Position numbers and translations under genes: made by a program
Part shown: in pieces, positions 15,376-23,931 of the stretch
Layout of the letters: each line of letters opens with the position of its first letter
Numbering within the stretch: the stretch's first letter is position 1
Notes under the pieces: generated by a model
The model's input: the letters and a program-made list of their open reading frames with translations, nothing else
Told to the model about the DNA's origin: nothing
Databases searched by the model: none
NCBI GenBank assembly: GCA_003249105.1
Contig: QBLT01000012.1
Span: 1 to 39,647 of the forward strand
DNA length: 39,647 nt
Source of the DNA: Leptolyngbya sp.
GTDB lineage: Bacteria > Cyanobacteriota > Cyanobacteriia > Phormidesmidales > Phormidesmidaceae
Direction of reading: 5' to 3'

Positions 15376-18300
15376 GTGCGGAAAACCATAATCTGGTTTT
15401 GGCAAACGATCGGGTTGTATGTTAATCGCGTCTTCGATCAAGAGGTCTTACCTCGGGGTGAATTTCAAGGATCCCTTGACTTTCCTGGTACAAACGTATT
15501 GAGCGCAGGCGCTACTCTACTGGTTCAAGGCTGGTTGCTACACCGCGAGCATCCTATTCAGCAGCTTACGTTGGCCTACAAGTACCTCAACTGTAGGGAA
15601 GAGATAACGATTCCCTACGGTCTCGAGAGACCAGATGTTGCGGCTTTTGTTCCTGATGCTCTCCAAGCAGGGAACAGCGGCTTTGCAGGAACTATCAACC
15701 TGCGCCAAAATGACGCCGGCGCAATGCACCTGGCTATCTGGGCTACGTTGGAAACAGGCGATCGCTTCTGTTGCTTTACCCGAACTGTGCGAATTACGCC
15801 TGCCAGTGAAAGGCAGGAAACCCAGCCGACAAACTCACGAACCTTGAACTCGGTTCATCCTTGGCAACAGCTAGATCTCTATCAGCGCTGGCGAGAGAAC
15901 AATCGCATTACGCCTGCCCTACAGACTCTGATGGAAGCCGCTAGCGATCGCCTCTGTGACACTGGAACCACTATCAGTATTATCGTCCCGGTTTACAACT
16001 GTCCAGAGCCCCTGCTGCGAGAGATGATCGCATCCGTTTTAGGGCAGATTTATCCTAAATGGGAATTGTGTCTGGCAGATGATGCTTCTCCTGCCCCCCA
16101 TGTCAAGATGGTTTTAAGCGAAGCCGTGGCTAGCGATCCTCGCATTAAGGCCGTATTTTGCAGCGAAAATAGACATGTTGTTGCCAGCACCAATTCTGCC
16201 CTAGAGTTGGCAACAGGAGATTATGTGGCGTTTTTAGACCATGACGATCTGCTGTCTCCGGATGCCCTTTTACAGGTGGCCGAATGCATTGCCCAGCATC
16301 CTGACGTAGATTGGATTTACACCGACGAGGACAAAATCGACGAAGCGGGTCGCCATTATGATCCCAAGTTTAAGAGCTCTTGGGATGCAGAGATGGCCAT
16401 CACCTACAACTTCACTCACCATCTGCGCGTAATTCGGCGTAGTGTAGTTGAGGCTGTGGGAGGTCTGCGCCTTGGGTTCGAAGGGGCTCAGGACTTAGAT
16501 TTAATATTGAGAGTAGCAGAATACACCCGCCCCGATCGCATTCGGCATATTTCAAAAGTCTGTTATCACTGGCGCGCCCACGCCGAAAGTACAGCATCCG
16601 GGGGTAGACAAAAGCACTATGTGTTTGATAGTGCCTATCGAGCTATCAAAGAGGCTGTGCAACGACGAGGTCTCGCCGCAGAGGTCTATCTACCAGACAT
16701 AGGAGAAAAATACGATCTTTGCCTGCACCAGCTGCGCTGGAATCCTGAATTACTGGCGCAGTCCGGCGTGACCATCGTGATTCCTACTAAGGATAAGGTG
16801 TCACTGCTGAGAAAATGCATCGAAAGTTTAGAAAGAACTGTCAATCCTCACTTTGTTAAATTAATCATTGTGGATGACAATTCTCAGGAACTAGAGACCC
16901 AAGATTATCTGCAGCAATTAAAGCAACAAAAGGTGTTTCAATGCACGGTAGTTCGTCCCGACCCGCCTTTAACAAGTTTTAACTATTCAGAGTTGGTCAA
17001 TCTAGGCACTTCCCAAGTAAAGACCCCCTATGTCTTACATCTAAATAACGATATAGAGGCAGTGTCACCCGGATGGATCGAGGAGATGGTGGGCTGGTTG
17101 TCGGTACCCGGAGTTGGGGTAGTTGGTGCCAAATTGCTCTACCCTGAGCAGCAGACTATCCAACATGCCGGGGTGGTCATTGGGGCCCACCATGGCCTAG
17201 CCGATCATCAATTTCATCGGCTCCACAAAGATGAATTGGGCTATCTTTTTCTACCCCACGTTGCTCGCAACTCCTCGGCAGTAACCGGGGCATGTCTTAT
17301 GACGTCCACAAGGTTGTACCAAGAATTAGGGGGTTTTGATGAGACAAATTTTGCTGTTGAGTACAATGACACTGATTATTGTCAACGCGCGATCGCGGCT
17401 AATTATCGGGTAGTCTTTACCCCGAGCGCGGTCTTGACTCACCACACGAGTGCCTCCAGGAGGCTACTTCCTTATAATCCTAAAGAGCACCTAAACTTTG
17501 TCAGAAAATATCGACAAAGCCCAGATCCATTCTTCAATGAAAATTTGAACATCGATTCCATGACAATGGCAATTGATCCTTACCATTGCTGTCATATCGA
17601 GAGAGCCAAGGATCTGAAATTAAAAGTCCTTATTATAACTCACAATCTAAATCTAGAGGGTGCTCCGCTTGTAGTCTATTATTATGCGCGCCACTTTGCC
17701 ACGGCTGGTAGCTACGCGGTTACGGTATTGTCTCCTTCTGACGGCATTCTTCGCCAAAAGTATGAAGAGTTAGGAATTTCTGTTCAGCTAACGGACTCTC
17801 CCTTACCTCAAGTAGAAGAAACAGACCTATCGTATCGCCAACGCCTCCAATCTCTAGGTCAGTCTATTGACATTGCAAACTACGACGTCGTAGTCTGCAA
17901 CACCCTCGTCACCTGCTGGGGTATCAAATTAGCAAAGTTATTTGGGCTTCCCGTCATCTGGCATGTGCATGAAAGTACCAGTATTGAGGAAAGCTTTTCA
18001 AAATTCTTCGGCAGATCTCCCAAAGAGATTATGCGCGCTCTTTTAGAAGAAAGTTTTTCATATGCAAGTCGAGTAGTTTTTCAAGCTAATACTACACGTC
18101 AAATTTTTCATCAGGTTAACAGTCAAGATAACGCTCGTACCATCCCGGGTGGTATAGACTTAGAGGGCATTGAAAATTTTCGGAATACTCACGACAAGGC
18201 AGAACTTCGGGCGAAATATAAGATTGATCTCTATAAAACCGTAATTGTTATCATCGGAACCACTTGTGAGCGCAAAGGTCAGCACATTTTTCTAGAAGCA

Positions 18301-18807
18301 CTGCATCGCTTACAGAAAAAAAATAATAACCATCCCAATAATGACCTTTGCTATCTAATAGTTGGGGCTAGAGAGGACCAACGGAGCTATATCGACTTAC
18401 TTGAAGAGAAGATTAAGCTACACAATCTCAAAAATGTTCGTCTTATTAAAGAGACTCCAGATGTTAACGATTTCTTTGCCCTGGCTGATATTTTTGTTTG
18501 TGCCAGCTTCGTAGAATCTTTTCCGCGCGTCTTACTGCTAGCTATGGCGTTTGAGCTCAAAATAATCAGCACTAACGTGTTTGGTATTCCAGAAATGATG
18601 GGCCATGGTGAGGTAGGTTTAATGGTCGAACCTGGTGATCCTGATGCCCTAGCGGCCGCTATTCTTACCTATTTAAATCAGCCCCAACTGGCGGCACGCT
18701 TTGCTAGCAACGGCTATGCCCGAGTTCACCGTATTTTTGATAACCAGATTTTGTTACAACAACATCTCGAGCTACTGCAGGAAGCCTACCTTATGAACCT
18801 CGCATAA
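15376..18807 (+). CDS. Trimodular glycosyltransferase: GT2 - GT2 - GT4
   Basis: A 1143-residue protein, the only plus-strand gene of the polysaccharide locus. Residues 30-140 form a beta-rich domain (VQGWLLHREHPI, YGLERPDVAAF, NSGFAGTI) of a kind found in front of large glycosyltransferases. The first GT2 domain starts near 199 (SIIVPVYNCPEPLLREMI) with its DxD-like site FLDHDD near 287-291. The second starts near 467 (VTIVIPTKDKVSLLRKCIES), with HLNNDIEAVSPGW as its DxD region and GGFDETNFAVEYNDTDYCQR later. A GT4 domain starts near 752 (LKVLIITHNLNLEGAPLVVY) and contains IIGTTCERKGQHIFLEAL and ASFVESFPRVLLLAMAF. The protein could add several sugars in sequence. The start is GTG with GAGGAG nine bases upstream; a nearer GTG at 15371 is out of frame. 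Its 3' end overlaps the convergent epimerase gene by 36 bases. Confidence 0.92.
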   Translation: MRKTIIWFWQTIGLYVNRVFDQEVLPRGEFQGSLDFPGTNVLSAGATLLVQGWLLHREHPIQQLTLAYKYLNCREEITIPYGLERPDVAAFVPDALQAGNSGFAGTINLRQNDAGAMHLAIWATLETGDRFCCFTRTVRITPASERQETQPTNSRTLNSVHPWQQLDLYQRWRENNRITPALQTLMEAASDRLCDTGTTISIIVPVYNCPEPLLREMIASVLGQIYPKWELCLADDASPAPHVKMVLSEAVASDPRIKAVFCSENRHVVASTNSALELATGDYVAFLDHDDLLSPDALLQVAECIAQHPDVDWIYTDEDKIDEAGRHYDPKFKSSWDAEMAITYNFTHHLRVIRRSVVEAVGGLRLGFEGAQDLDLILRVAEYTRPDRIRHISKVCYHWRAHAESTASGGRQKHYVFDSAYRAIKEAVQRRGLAAEVYLPDIGEKYDLCLHQLRWNPELLAQSGVTIVIPTKDKVSLLRKCIESLERTVNPHFVKLIIVDDNSQELETQDYLQQLKQQKVFQCTVVRPDPPLTSFNYSELVNLGTSQVKTPYVLHLNNDIEAVSPGWIEEMVGWLSVPGVGVVGAKLLYPEQQTIQHAGVVIGAHHGLADHQFHRLHKDELGYLFLPHVARNSSAVTGACLMTSTRLYQELGGFDETNFAVEYNDTDYCQRAIAANYRVVFTPSAVLTHHTSASRRLLPYNPKEHLNFVRKYRQSPDPFFNENLNIDSMTMAIDPYHCCHIERAKDLKLKVLIITHNLNLEGAPLVVYYYARHFATAGSYAVTVLSPSDGILRQKYEELGISVQLTDSPLPQVEETDLSYRQRLQSLGQSIDIANYDVVVCNTLVTCWGIKLAKLFGLPVIWHVHESTSIEESFSKFFGRSPKEIMRALLEESFSYASRVVFQANTTRQIFHQVNSQDNARTIPGGIDLEGIENFRNTHDKAELRAKYKIDLYKTVIVIIGTTCERKGQHIFLEALHRLQKKNNNHPNNDLCYLIVGAREDQRSYIDLLEEKIKLHNLKNVRLIKETPDVNDFFALADIFVCASFVESFPRVLLLAMAFELKIISTNVFGIPEMMGHGEVGLMVEPGDPDALAAAILTYLNQPQLAARFASNGYARVHRIFDNQILLQQHLELLQEAYLMNLA

Positions 18808-19707
18808 CCAATTCCAGGTAGCCAACAATCCTTCATTCATAAGGACTTTTGGGGACCACCCCAAGTGGTTTCGAGCCCGACTAATGTCTAATATGCTAGT
18901 GGGGGTATCAAAGGGACGACTTGGCTGATAAGTTACATCTAGTTTCTGCCCAGAAATACTTTGCAGACTCTCGATAAGCTGGTTTAAGCTAAAACCAATT
19001 CCAGCTCCAATATTGAATATCTTATACTCTGAATCTAGTTCTATCGTTCTACAGAGGGCATCCACGACATCAGCAATGTAAACATAGTCACGAATAACAG
19101 AACCATTTCCCCAAACGACAACCGGTTGATGATTTAAAAGTCGATTAAAAAACGTAGGAATGACGCCCACTTGACCATTAGGATCCTGACCAGGGCCGTA
19201 AGGATTAGCTATGCGCAAAATAGCGTAATCAAGCTTATATAAATAGTTAAAGAGATGCAAGTATTTTTCACAGGCAAGTTTAGTAATACCATAAGAACAG
19301 ATCGGATTGGTTGGATGGTTCTCTGTTAATGGTACCCAATTGGGTATTCCGTAAATAGTGCCTCCAGAAGACGGTAAAATCACTTTATGCACACCGATTT
19401 CTACACAAAGTTCTAGCAGACGCAGCATTCCGATTACATTAGACTGGTTATCATATACGGGATCGATGTTAGAAGTACTTGGTGTTGTAGTACTTACCAT
19501 CTGGTACACAATATCCACCCCCTCTAAACAGGTCCGCAATAAAGATTCGTCCAAAAAGTTTCCAAAGATATATTCTGCCTTATTATGGGGAGTTAGCAGG
19601 GAATTATATTTTCGGCTAAGAACCTTGACATGATGTTGCTTTGCAATCAGAGCACCCGTCAAATGATGCCCAATAAAGCCAGTTCCACCAATTACTAGAA
19701 TTCTCAT
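18772..19707 (-). CDS. NAD-dependent epimerase/dehydratase (UDP-glucose 4-epimerase-like)
   Basis: An extended SDR of about 311 residues from the ATG at 19707, which places the nucleotide loop MRILVIGGTGFIGHHL at the N-terminus. The frame runs 14 codons further upstream without conserved features. Further motifs are VILPSSGGTIYGIPNW, the catalytic YGITKLACEKYL, LRIANPYGPGQDP and VIRDYVYIADVVDAL. The family includes UDP-sugar 4-epimerases and related sugar-nucleotide enzymes; the substrate is not decided by sequence. Its end overlaps the last 36 bases of the opposite-strand trimodular glycosyltransferase. Confidence 0.85.
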   Translation of the reverse strand: MRILVIGGTGFIGHHLTGALIAKQHHVKVLSRKYNSLLTPHNKAEYIFGNFLDESLLRTCLEGVDIVYQMVSTTTPSTSNIDPVYDNQSNVIGMLRLLELCVEIGVHKVILPSSGGTIYGIPNWVPLTENHPTNPICSYGITKLACEKYLHLFNYLYKLDYAILRIANPYGPGQDPNGQVGVIPTFFNRLLNHQPVVVWGNGSVIRDYVYIADVVDALCRTIELDSEYKIFNIGAGIGFSLNQLIESLQSISGQKLDVTYQPSRPFDTPTSILDISRARNHLGWSPKVLMNEGLLATWNWLCEVHKVGFLQ

Positions 19708-19941
19708 CCTGCGGTCAATCCTAAGATCATTGAGTATAGATTCCTGCATAGAGAATCATACGAGTTTAGATTGTACACAATCTTTTTAGATTATACCTAA
19801 TCTATGGTTTTGGAAAAACATTGCTTTATCTCGGAAATAGTTAGAACATATTTCCTTTAATCTTTTTAGCAATGTAGTCCTATCTATAAGAAAACATTCT
19901 CTCTGTAGCAAAAGAAAGTGATTTTCCAAAAACCATGTCAA

Positions 19942-21048
19942 CTAAAAACGCTTAAGGATTTTGCTAAGCCGACCATAAATATCCTTCCTAACCTTCTCTA
20001 TTGAAAAATCGCTAACTATAGACTGAAAAGCTGTTTCAACTATTGAATTCCGCATGGATGGGTTACTAAAACATTTATACATCTGAGCTGTAGCACTATC
20101 TAAATCAGGCGAAAACCACCTGTTTCCTTGCCAAAACGGATATGAGAAAGGAGCTACTGCTTCAAGCTTGCCATCCACCAAGAAGGAGTTCTCTTTTGTG
20201 CAAAAGTCGGTATTTCCCGAGTAATTAGAGATAATTGTAGGCCTCTTTAGAAGCATTGATTCTGCAATAGTCCTGCCGAATCCTTCTGCTTTATGAAGTG
20301 AAACATAAGCGTCACAGGCTTTATAGAGCGAAAACATATCTAGGCGACTAAAGCACTTATTTATCAAAACGATATTCTTATTGTTTTCTAAAAGCTTATT
20401 AAGTTCTTGATCATTATTCTGATAATGCATAGTCTTTAGCACAAGAGATACATGTGACTCTTGATCGAAAGCTTTTTGAAATGCGATTACAGCATCCCAA
20501 GGGTTTTTTCGAGAAAAGGTAGAATTGCTGTCGAAAGCATACAAGAAATTAAATTTAGACTGATCAATATTAGTGAAGTGGCTTGGGTTCTCTAAAGAAA
20601 CTGAATCAGCAATACTGACGATTAAGGGGATTCGATATATTGGTTGTTTTAGATTTGCTTGATAGGCTTGATAGGTGTGTGCAGAAGAAGCCCATATCTC
20701 ATCAAATAATGAGCCTATGAAGGCAAAATCTACAGGCCAAGATTCAAGTTCCCAGGCAGCATAACCGATATTGTATCTATTTTGAAATTTGGCAGAGCCA
20801 AACTCTAAGAAAAACCGATAAGACTCAATTAGCGGCAGACAAAAAATGCTACAATTATGTGAAAATCTATTGGTCACATAGCTTTCTAAGCTGTGATAAT
20901 TTGACTCAGCGAAGTTTCCTGTTCTCGGGTAATTGATTATTGATATGGGGATACCCAGGGACAAAATCGCATGAGCCAATTGGCGAACATCTTCTCCTAT
21001 ACCTAGTTCCCCAAAAACTGGGCCAACAATATTTACACCATAGGACAT
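19942..21048 (-). CDS. GT4-family glycosyltransferase
   Basis: A 368-residue protein starting MSYGVNIVGPVFGELGIGED. This N-terminal loop (G-P-x-x-x-x-x-G-x-G-E) marks a common subgroup of GT4 enzymes, as does YAAWELESWP in the middle. The C-terminal domain has FNFLYAFDSNSTFSRKNPWD and the active-site loop SLHKAEGFGRTIAESMLLKR, with the E-x7-E motif as EGFGRTIAE. It overlaps the preceding gene by 16 bases, implying a shared transcript and probable coupling. The coding sequence is distinctly AT-rich compared with the rml genes. Acceptor and donor are unknown. Confidence 0.9.
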   Translation of the reverse strand: MSYGVNIVGPVFGELGIGEDVRQLAHAILSLGIPISIINYPRTGNFAESNYHSLESYVTNRFSHNCSIFCLPLIESYRFFLEFGSAKFQNRYNIGYAAWELESWPVDFAFIGSLFDEIWASSAHTYQAYQANLKQPIYRIPLIVSIADSVSLENPSHFTNIDQSKFNFLYAFDSNSTFSRKNPWDAVIAFQKAFDQESHVSLVLKTMHYQNNDQELNKLLENNKNIVLINKCFSRLDMFSLYKACDAYVSLHKAEGFGRTIAESMLLKRPTIISNYSGNTDFCTKENSFLVDGKLEAVAPFSYPFWQGNRWFSPDLDSATAQMYKCFSNPSMRNSIVETAFQSIVSDFSIEKVRKDIYGRLSKILKRF

Positions 21049-21737
21049 ATGATTAAATCAAATTCAACTATTTTCATGGGGAGGGGCGCAGGTATTCTAC
21101 CTTCGTTTTTGCCAAATTGAAGCCAATGATCTTTAGCCTGTTCAAGTTCTCCCGATAAAGTAGCAGCCTTAACATCAGGATATCGACTGAGATACCAGGC
21201 TTCATCAAAATCCGTCTGATATAAAGTATGACTGTTCAGTGCGTTGTATCCTCTTTGCTTGAATTGAATGTGAAAAGTCGAACTGTCTTCCTTAATTGTC
21301 TTCCACAGTAACTGATCTGCATAGTCATATCCTGACATGAAAACCCACTCAAAAAACAAAGTGAATCCTTGTGGAGTGGTGATGTCAAATAACTTTTTGA
21401 GATCTGGCCTAGCTAAATAAATGCTATAAAAAAATAGAGGAATATGTATCGTTGAACGGTTCAAAATATTTTCCGATAAGACATTAGATAGGGTATTGGA
21501 ATGATGCAAAAAATGTTCAGCGAGGTAAGGATAATACTTTAGCTGATATGCCTCTGTTTGAATATACCAGCCTAAAAAAGCTAACAAACCTTCTGCTGTA
21601 AATATATTATGCTCTTTCTGGAAATCCAACGATTGAAGAGCCCATAGCCCCATAAGCCCATTGGGTAAATTCCATCTCTTAGCAGAAAATCTTAGTTGGA
21701 GTCTTGAAGGCTTCTCCAAAATTTTTTGTGTGTCCAT
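21033..21737 (-). CDS. Uncharacterised protein with a YPDV...EGR domain
   Basis: A 234-residue AT-rich protein with no signal peptide or clear membrane segment. I do not recognise the first 170 residues; they look mostly helical and rich in aromatic residues (FLGWYIQTEAYQLKYYPYLAEH has the look of a helix). The last 55 residues contain FDEAWYLSRYPDVKAA followed by HWLQFGKNEGRIP. This Y-L-x-x-Y-P-D-V ... H-x-x-x-x-G-x-x-E-G-R pattern recurs in large bacterial glycosyltransferase and surface-protein families, and its role is not established. The gene overlaps the downstream GT4 gene by 16 bases, so the two products probably act together, perhaps as an accessory subunit. Confidence 0.6.
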   Translation of the reverse strand: MDTQKILEKPSRLQLRFSAKRWNLPNGLMGLWALQSLDFQKEHNIFTAEGLLAFLGWYIQTEAYQLKYYPYLAEHFLHHSNTLSNVLSENILNRSTIHIPLFFYSIYLARPDLKKLFDITTPQGFTLFFEWVFMSGYDYADQLLWKTIKEDSSTFHIQFKQRGYNALNSHTLYQTDFDEAWYLSRYPDVKAATLSGELEQAKDHWLQFGKNEGRIPAPLPMKIVEFDLIICPMV

Positions 21738-22102
21738 GAATGGGGCTTTATACCAATGTGAGATAGCTAATGCTTCTTGTTAGCGAAAAAACTTGTCTAT
21801 TGCCGCCCTACTCTGAGTCAAATTTTCGGTCTATTACTTGGCCAATTCAAGGTTGAAGTGCATCACCTACTCAAAACCGCTTGTAGTATACGATCTGTCA
21901 CTTGACCTATGAGAGGCTGCAAGGCCTGCCGCTACTGGGGCATACAGTGTTCTCCGCTTTGGCAATGGTCGTAAAGGCTGGCAGCGCTTCTGAGCCAGGT
22001 TGATACACTTCAGATTTGAACCTGCGCTTTACTCTCACGCCTAAGATTCTCTTGATTATTTGATGGTTCTTGCTGAGACTATAAAATTCATTGCGATGGG
22101 CT
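21738..22102. other. 365-bp intergenic region with probable insertion-sequence relics
   Basis: No intact gene is present. Two hints of dead mobile DNA are visible. At 21851-21867 the plus strand reads GGTTGAAGTGCATCACC, whose complement begins GGTGATGC, the same first eight bases as the ends of IS1. At 21922-22020 the plus strand translates as RPAATGAYSVLRFGNGRKGW with QRF and a stop, resembling the zinc-ribbon start of IS1-type InsA proteins with the cysteines mutated. The two pieces are not arranged as one element, so this is at most a decayed patchwork. The promoter of the 21737 gene may also lie here. Confidence 0.3.
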
Positions 22103-22834
22103 TTACAGGGAACCTAAATATGCATGAATGACCTCGTGTGCTTTGCCAAATAAACGAATTCTGCCTTGATCAATCCAAAGGACTTGACTACAAGATTCCT
22201 GAATAAACTCCATACTATGAGAAACCACCAATACGGTCGTCTTATCATTCCACAATTCATTCATCTTTTGCTTGCTTTTTTGCTTAAATTTTTCATCGCC
22301 CACAGAAAGAACTTCATCAATAATTAAAATATCTGGATGAATATCTGTCGCAATCGCAAATGCCAAACGTGCCGTCATCCCTGAAGATAAGCCTTTGACT
22401 GGCACTCTTTCATACTCTTGAAGCTCCGCGAACGCCAAAATACTGCCAATGCGGCTTTTCATCTCTCGACGAGAAAACCCCAGCAGTACACCATAAAAAA
22501 TTATATTATCAGCTACGGGCAGCTCAGGTTCAAACCCAGCACCTAGCTCAATCAAAGGTGCAATACTCCCCTTCACCCTGACTTTGCCGCTTGTGGGCTG
22601 CAAGATACCCGATATAGCCTTCAGTAGTGTTGATTTACCCGAACCATTAGCGCCAATGATGCCAATTTTCTCTCCTTGATAGATAGTCAAGTTTATATTT
22701 TGCAAGACTTGCTTGCGACTAGGCTTGCGGAACTTCCCCTCGATTAACGACAACACCGTTCGCTTAAGATCATAGGAAAACTCTTCTTGAGTACGCCGCC
22801 ATAGGGAAACTTGGTCAAGCTGAATAACTTCCAT
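22103..22834 (-). CDS. wzt: Polysaccharide ABC exporter, ATP-binding protein (Wzt/KpsT-like)
   Basis: The ATPase of an ABC-2-type exporter that moves completed O-antigen or capsule chains across the inner membrane. Walker A is GANGSGKST (61-69), the signature is LSSGM (149-153), and Walker B is ILIIDE (169-174), followed by HSMEFI carrying the switch histidine. An N-terminal extension of about 40 residues precedes the nucleotide-binding domain, as is usual in this subfamily. At 243 residues it stops just after the ATPase domain. It lacks the C-terminal carbohydrate-binding extension of Wzt proteins that recognise a terminally modified chain. It starts 4 bases after the permease gene ends. Confidence 0.93.
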   Translation of the reverse strand: MEVIQLDQVSLWRRTQEEFSYDLKRTVLSLIEGKFRKPSRKQVLQNINLTIYQGEKIGIIGANGSGKSTLLKAISGILQPTSGKVRVKGSIAPLIELGAGFEPELPVADNIIFYGVLLGFSRREMKSRIGSILAFAELQEYERVPVKGLSSGMTARLAFAIATDIHPDILIIDEVLSVGDEKFKQKSKQKMNELWNDKTTVLVVSHSMEFIQESCSQVLWIDQGRIRLFGKAHEVIHAYLGSL

Positions 22835-22838
22835 TTCT

Positions 22839-23657
22839 CTAGAGTAAATCCATAAACTGAGGTTTCAACCATTGGAAACTAAACCACCCCAATGCTAAGA
22901 AGATAATGCTGCTCAGCAATGTGGGCACCATCAGCCCGAAATCGGGAGAATTCCCAGATAAAACAATCTGACGAACACTTTCGATGATAGGTGAAATTGG
23001 ATGGAATACTAAAAGGGCTTTGATTTCTTCTGGCACAATAGATGCTGGATAAAAAACAGGACTGCTGATCCAAAGACCAAACGTAATTAGCTCGTAGAAA
23101 TAAGGTAGATCTCGAAAAAAAACATTCATCGCTGCCATAAACAATCCTACCCCAGTGCATATCACAACCAGTCCGGTTAGAGGCAGAATTAGCGCCAGAG
23201 CATTAAACAGGCTTTGAGAGACAATAAGCGCTACGATTACGAGTAGGGGAAACGTTCCAATACAAAGCTGATAGAGGTTGGCAGCTATTGCTGAAATCGG
23301 AAATGCACTCATTGGCAAACTCATTTTATTGAGTAAGCTGCCGCTATTAACAATACTAGATAGCGCCTGAGAGGTCGAAGTCGAAAAAAAGTTGATTACG
23401 ACCATGCCCGTAAACGCCGCCAGGGTATAGCTAATGATAGAGTTGTTATAGTACTCTGCAAAAGCTTGGCCAAAAATAGCGGCATACACCGCAGTCATAA
23501 GCAGCGGATTTAGCAACGACCAATAAACCCCTAAAATAGAGCCGCGATAGCGAACTTTGAGATTTCGCTCAACTAGAATTCTCAAAATATCAGTGTAGCG
23601 TTTGAAGGGTGAACGTTTAATTGGCTTGTAATGAGAGATAGTTGCTGTTTGAGACAC
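22839..23657 (-). CDS. wzm: Polysaccharide ABC exporter, permease (Wzm/KpsM-like)
   Basis: A 272-residue ABC-2-type membrane protein that would form the channel partner of the ATPase encoded 4 bases downstream. The cytoplasmic N-terminus is basic and ends in LVERNLKVRYRGSILGVYWS, the family signature before the first membrane helix. About six hydrophobic segments follow. The C-terminal part has LPYFYELITFGLWISSPVFY and HPISPIIESVRQIVL, both typical. The best start is GTG at 23657 (VSQTATISHYKPIKRSPFKR); I find no better ATG near it. It is the first gene of this minus-strand block, with 274 bases of non-coding DNA upstream. Confidence 0.93.
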   Translation of the reverse strand: MSQTATISHYKPIKRSPFKRYTDILRILVERNLKVRYRGSILGVYWSLLNPLLMTAVYAAIFGQAFAEYYNNSIISYTLAAFTGMVVINFFSTSTSQALSSIVNSGSLLNKMSLPMSAFPISAIAANLYQLCIGTFPLLVIVALIVSQSLFNALALILPLTGLVVICTGVGLFMAAMNVFFRDLPYFYELITFGLWISSPVFYPASIVPEEIKALLVFHPISPIIESVRQIVLSGNSPDFGLMVPTLLSSIIFLALGWFSFQWLKPQFMDLL

Positions 23658-23725
23658 AATGAATCCCGTAGTGACTTAAGCTGAACACACAGCCAATCAT
23701 AGCTTTTGAGTTAAGGGTCAAGTTT

Positions 23726-23754
23726 ATGTTTCCCTCAAGTGTAAGATATGTCAA
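23726..23754 (-). promoter_or_regulatory. Weak promoter candidate upstream of the ABC exporter
   Basis: On the minus strand a consensus -35 TTGACA (23754-23749) stands 17 bases before AAACAT (23731-23726), which matches the -10 consensus at only three positions. It is about 70 bases upstream of the wzm start. The 274-base gap around it (23658-23931) is AT-rich and otherwise without a gene that I can see. Confidence 0.3.
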
Positions 23755-23931
23755 GCTTTGTCTAAATTAGTTTGTTGTAGAGAGTATAAAGCATCTTGCT
23801 TCTGCTATTATCCCGTGATTCTGTGCCAGAATTAGGCCTTTCTAATCGATGGCACGATATTAAAGTGGTCAAGTTTCAGCTCTAGACTCATTGCAGCGTC
23901 TATCTCTTGTCAACCTGAAGAATGTCGAGAA

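Noticed and set aside
15247..15441. A 64-codon minus-strand frame in the divergent spacer.
   Set aside because: It overlaps the start of the large glycosyltransferase, has no ribosome site and no recognisable feature.
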